Shown here piece after piece: positions 60,793 through 64,000 of a stretch of DNA of 64,000 nucleotides. The translations under genes were made by a program, and so were the position numbers. The first letter of the stretch is position 1, and every line of letters starts with the position of its first letter. Origin of the DNA: Quercus robur (lineage: Eukaryota; Streptophyta; Magnoliopsida; Fagales; Fagaceae). Where the stretch lies: assembly GCF_932294415.1 (NCBI RefSeq), contig NC_065541.1, positions 55,282,290-55,346,289 on the forward strand, read 5' to 3'. The notes under the pieces were generated by a model. It saw only the letters and a list, made by a program, of their open reading frames with translations. It was not told the DNA's origin and did no database searches.

Positions 60793-62078
60793 AAAAATAA
60801 ATTATGCAACATTTAGAAAGAGGATCATGATAGTGCTTTCCATAACCAGCTTGAAAGGAAAGAATGGAGAGGGAAAAAGTCAAGTGGCCCATATCAGATA
60901 TGACATGATTAGATTCACTGATTCAGTACATGGAGACTAATAAATCGTCTGGAAAAGTTTTATGAAAAATTCAATGCTTTCCAGTGCACCACTCTATTTT
61001 GCCTCTGCCATCAATTTTAAAGCAATGGATGGAAGCACCTCTGTATACAGCATGTCAATAAATGATGGATCATAATAGAACAGGTAAAGGTGAATACTAA
61101 TGTTGTGATAAACTGAAATTCAAGTAACATCGCTTCCACAAGAATCTATTATTAACATTGTATGTCCTGTATTTATTGAAAATTTTATGGATGTGCATTG
61201 TTCCAAATGTCTTGAAAGTGTTGAAACTCGATCATCTCCTTCTTAGTTCATTAATAATCTGTTTGAGAATAATTTATTTATATAAAATTAAAAAAAAATT
61301 ATTAAAAGTACTGTAAATAAATTAAAAGTAATTTAAATAGTATAATAAAATCTATCAATAATATCCAGAAAAAAAAGTAATAAAACTTATAAATAATAAT
61401 AAAAATAAATTATATAATAAAAAAATAAACTATATCATGTGAAAGGGAAAAAAAGGAAATGGAGGCAGACACATGGAGACACATAACTTGTACGTTCTTC
61501 AAACATGTGAACAGATCATGAATTTATTGTGAAGTTGAAAAAAGATCAGAAAGAATTGTACATGGATGATATAGACCTGCATGCAATAATTATTAAGGTC
61601 TCTTCAAACTGTTCATCAAAATAGTCTTTTCTAACATATGTGATTTTGATGTTTGAACAGACTGAATGTCGGTACATTCTTGAGTTTCATCATCATGTGA
61701 ACCATTTTTTTTTAATTAGAAAATTTTAAAAATAAATAAACTAAGTTAAATAAAAACACCATGTGAACTTGAGAATTATTTTTTCCTGTCTTATTTTATG
61801 TTCAAGGACGAAGGCTCCACCTGCTGTAAAAAAGTGTAAAACCATTAGTCATGGAAAGCAGAATGGGACAGATTTTGTGGGTCTCACTTCTGTACGTCCA
61901 CTTCATACTGATGGACCACACCACCTAGACACGGGTATTTCAAAATTTCTCTGCACAATGATTGAATTTTTATGTTTATGCAACAGAGCCCTCAAACATT
62001 CATTATATTTTTTTTTTTATACGAAACATTCATTATATTAATACTCCATTAAAGCCACATCTGGACCATTATAAATAT

Positions 62079-62244
62079 GGGTTCGGTTAGTGAATTTTCT
62101 TACCTACATTAATTATCTATTTTTTTAAAAAAATTATTTATTTTTAGAAATTTTTTATAAAAAATTAAAAAAATTATCAAAACAATAAATCATTTTTTAA
62201 TTTTTTAATAAAAATTTTTCTAAAATAGTTTATTAATAAAACTC
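62079..62244. mobile_element. GGGTYCGGTTA-type MITE, copy 4
   Basis: Starts GGGTTCGGTTAGTG and ends TTTATTAATAAAACTC, with the same A/T-rich middle (AAAATTAAAAAAATTATCAA). More diverged than copies 1-3. Confidence 0.55.
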
Positions 62245-63474
62245 TTATAATATAAGAATTTTTTTCTCAATCTTTATTAATAAGAATTCTTTAAAATATT
62301 TAGGTTGTCGTATCAATATCGTATCAATCGTTTTATATTATAATTTTTCAAAAATTGTTCGTGTCATTGTATCATATCTATATCCATACCCATAATCATG
62401 CTTCCTCGGCCATAGGTCTGAAATATTATTGTATAAAAAAATAAAAATTCATTCCAAATATTTGTTAATCAAATGTGAGATGAATTCAAAATTTTGATTC
62501 CATCATAACACATAACAATAGACATCTAAACATGCATCAACATTTTACTTTTCCTAGTTGTATCCTGAGCACCCTGATGTAGAAACACTCAACCTCACGC
62601 TAAAATAATTGATAGAAACTTGGATTACATGACATGCATTATACCTCAATATTGAGAGCTTCTTCATGGTCTAATCTTAAAAAATCTCAGTACCAAGAGT
62701 AACCACTGCATAATTGGATATTACGCCTCACCTACCACTGAAGACAACTTGCGATTATAACTCATGATTGTATTTGTGACTCAAATGTTGAAAATTTGTA
62801 CTAACATTAATTTTCTACTTCCATCAATTTTAAGGTTCCATCATACAAAAAACACTTGTAACAAACCATAATGGGGAGTTAATCGATGAAACCTTTTGTC
62901 TGAAGGAACTGAGATATTCATATTCATTCTCACATCCTTGCTGGATTGCTCATTTCGTTCATTGAAAATGGGGTCTCCCTCTTTGTCGACTTTTATCAAA
63001 CTTTATTGTTCCTCTTAGTTATCCAATGTTTGATTCTCTTTCTACAAACAAAACACATGAGTGAGACAAAGCTCACTTTGAATTTTGTTTGCTTGCTTGC
63101 TATATCCACCACGTCTCAAGACTCTGAACCACCTAGGTTGAAGCAAAAAGTGTTAGACAAGAGTCACAGCTTTCACTTGCTTTTTTTTGGACCAACACCC
63201 TCACCCGGCCCGCTCTCTTTTTTCTTATGTGTTGGCATCCATATCACGTGATCATACTGTTTACTATTTACTATTTACTATTTAGGCATGAATGAACAGA
63301 AAAAAAACATCATCGCCTAATTTTATTCTTCCTAACACGTCAAATTTGCAAATCCAGAACCTCTTGAATAATTACTTTCATTGGCAAGTTAGCAGAAAGG
63401 TTCCACTATGTTTGCCAATAACAAAAAGAAAAGCAAAACCTTTGAAAAGTTGGAAGGGTTTATATGCTTTCTTT

Positions 63475-64000
63475 AGAGCATTCCCATTAAGACTTTTAAA
63501 AAATTTAACATTTATCATTTCAAAACTTATATTTATAACATATAATACATCACTTTACAATATCCCTTATATCAAAACTTCTATTTTTTTTACACTTCAT
63601 TTAAATATTCTTTCTTTATTATTTTTTATTATTTCTCACTCTCCCTTTGTCTCTCTCTCGCACTATCTTTCCATCTTTCTCAACCCGGTGAAGCTTCTCC
63701 CTCCCTTTAATATTTGCTCTCAAAACCTCCATGGCCTGAGCTTTTCAAGCTCATCACCGATAAACCACGGCCACAGCTACAGCCACAGCCACCACCACCA
63801 ACCACCAAAAAAAAAAAAAAAACCCACGGCACAAACCGAGAAGCTTCTCCCTCTCTCTGATATTTGCTCTCAAAACCTCCATAGCTTGAGCTTTTCAAGC
63901 TCATCACCTCTAACCACGGCCACAGCCACAGCCATCACCACCAACCACAACCTCAACCCCTAACCACCAAAAATAAAAAATAAAAAAAAAAACCCACAAC
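63475..64000. repeat. MITE-like start followed by a 150-bp-period tandem repeat running off the window
   Basis: AGAGCATTCCCATTAAGAC at 63475 resembles the outer end of a common plant MITE group. From 63690, GAAGCTTCTCCCTC, TATTTGCTCTCAAAACCTCC and GAGCTTTTCAAGCTCATCAC recur at 63840, with CCACGGCCACAGC-type codon-like runs and an A tract between. A third partial copy begins near 63960. The long open frame at 63292-63963 is a by-product of this repeat. Confidence 0.65.

Larger units (their letters stand above)
59528..63474. other. AT-rich intergenic region beyond the LRR kinase-like gene
   Basis: The first few hundred bases are purine-rich and would include that gene's promoter; no clear TATA box was found. 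An A run of about 32 bases lies near 60128. ATATGTGT-type repeats occupy about 60260-60400. Two MITEs of the GGGTYCGGTTA group are listed separately. (TTTACTA)n lies at about 63258-63283. No gene is recognised. Confidence 0.5.

Noticed and set aside
63292-63963. 223-codon open frame at the right end
   Set aside because: It consists of low-complexity A/T-rich sequence plus two copies of a 150-bp repeat, with no family-like motif; it is a by-product of the repeat.
1-64000. tRNA, rRNA or CRISPR-like structures
   Set aside because: No cloverleaf with a GGTTCRANNC-type arm, no rRNA core sequence and no regularly spaced repeat array with unique spacers was seen; the tandem arrays present have no spacers.

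Overview
The window is nuclear DNA of a flowering plant, most likely a woody eudicot. It is AT-rich, its genes are interrupted by GT-AG introns, and it is full of plant-type transposons. The host genes match eudicot families: a DHHC palmitoyltransferase like Arabidopsis PAT14, a plant MLF-family protein, two DUF1442 proteins, a CRR4-like PPR editing factor and an LRR receptor-like (pseudo)kinase. The species cannot be fixed from the sequence.

Layout. 1-5.5 kb: PAT14-like gene (+), seven coding exons, with a truncated LINE in its largest intron. 5.5-9.36 kb: intergenic, with a second truncated LINE split by a hAT-type element, which itself carries a small Harbinger-type MITE. 9.36-19.02 kb: one complete, apparently very young Tat-lineage Ty3/gypsy LTR retrotransposon. 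Its 477-bp LTRs look identical and it is flanked by a GTTTG target duplication. It carries a long gag-pol frame on the minus strand, a tandem repeat, and a separate antisense gene. 19.3-23.4 kb: MLF-like gene (+), whose promoter (G-box/ABRE plus TATA) lies about 240 bp from the retrotransposon. 23.4-30 kb: MITEs, a second hAT-type element and a solo LTR. 30.2-35.9 kb: two DUF1442 genes facing each other.

36-51 kb is gene-poor and holds a tandem segmental duplication (copy A about 37.99-45.92 kb, copy B about 45.92-50.90 kb). Different elements have entered each copy since, so each copy shows the other's empty sites. Copy A also holds a 1.47-kb Pack-MULE that has captured the first exon, plus flanking untranslated and intron sequence, of a METTL2/6/8-like tRNA methyltransferase gene. 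A third solo LTR and a degenerate minisatellite follow. 52.5-54.5 kb: intronless CRR4-like gene (+). 56.2-59.5 kb: LRR receptor-like gene (-), four exons, lacking several catalytic kinase residues. 59.5-64 kb: intergenic, with MITEs and a 150-bp-period repeat running off the end.

The host genes are not an operon or pathway; they are ordinary scattered plant genes. The most interesting structures are the Pack-MULE gene capture, the duplication with its built-in empty sites, and the young Tat element with its antisense gene. All coordinates and splice sites were read by eye; no database search or alignment was run.
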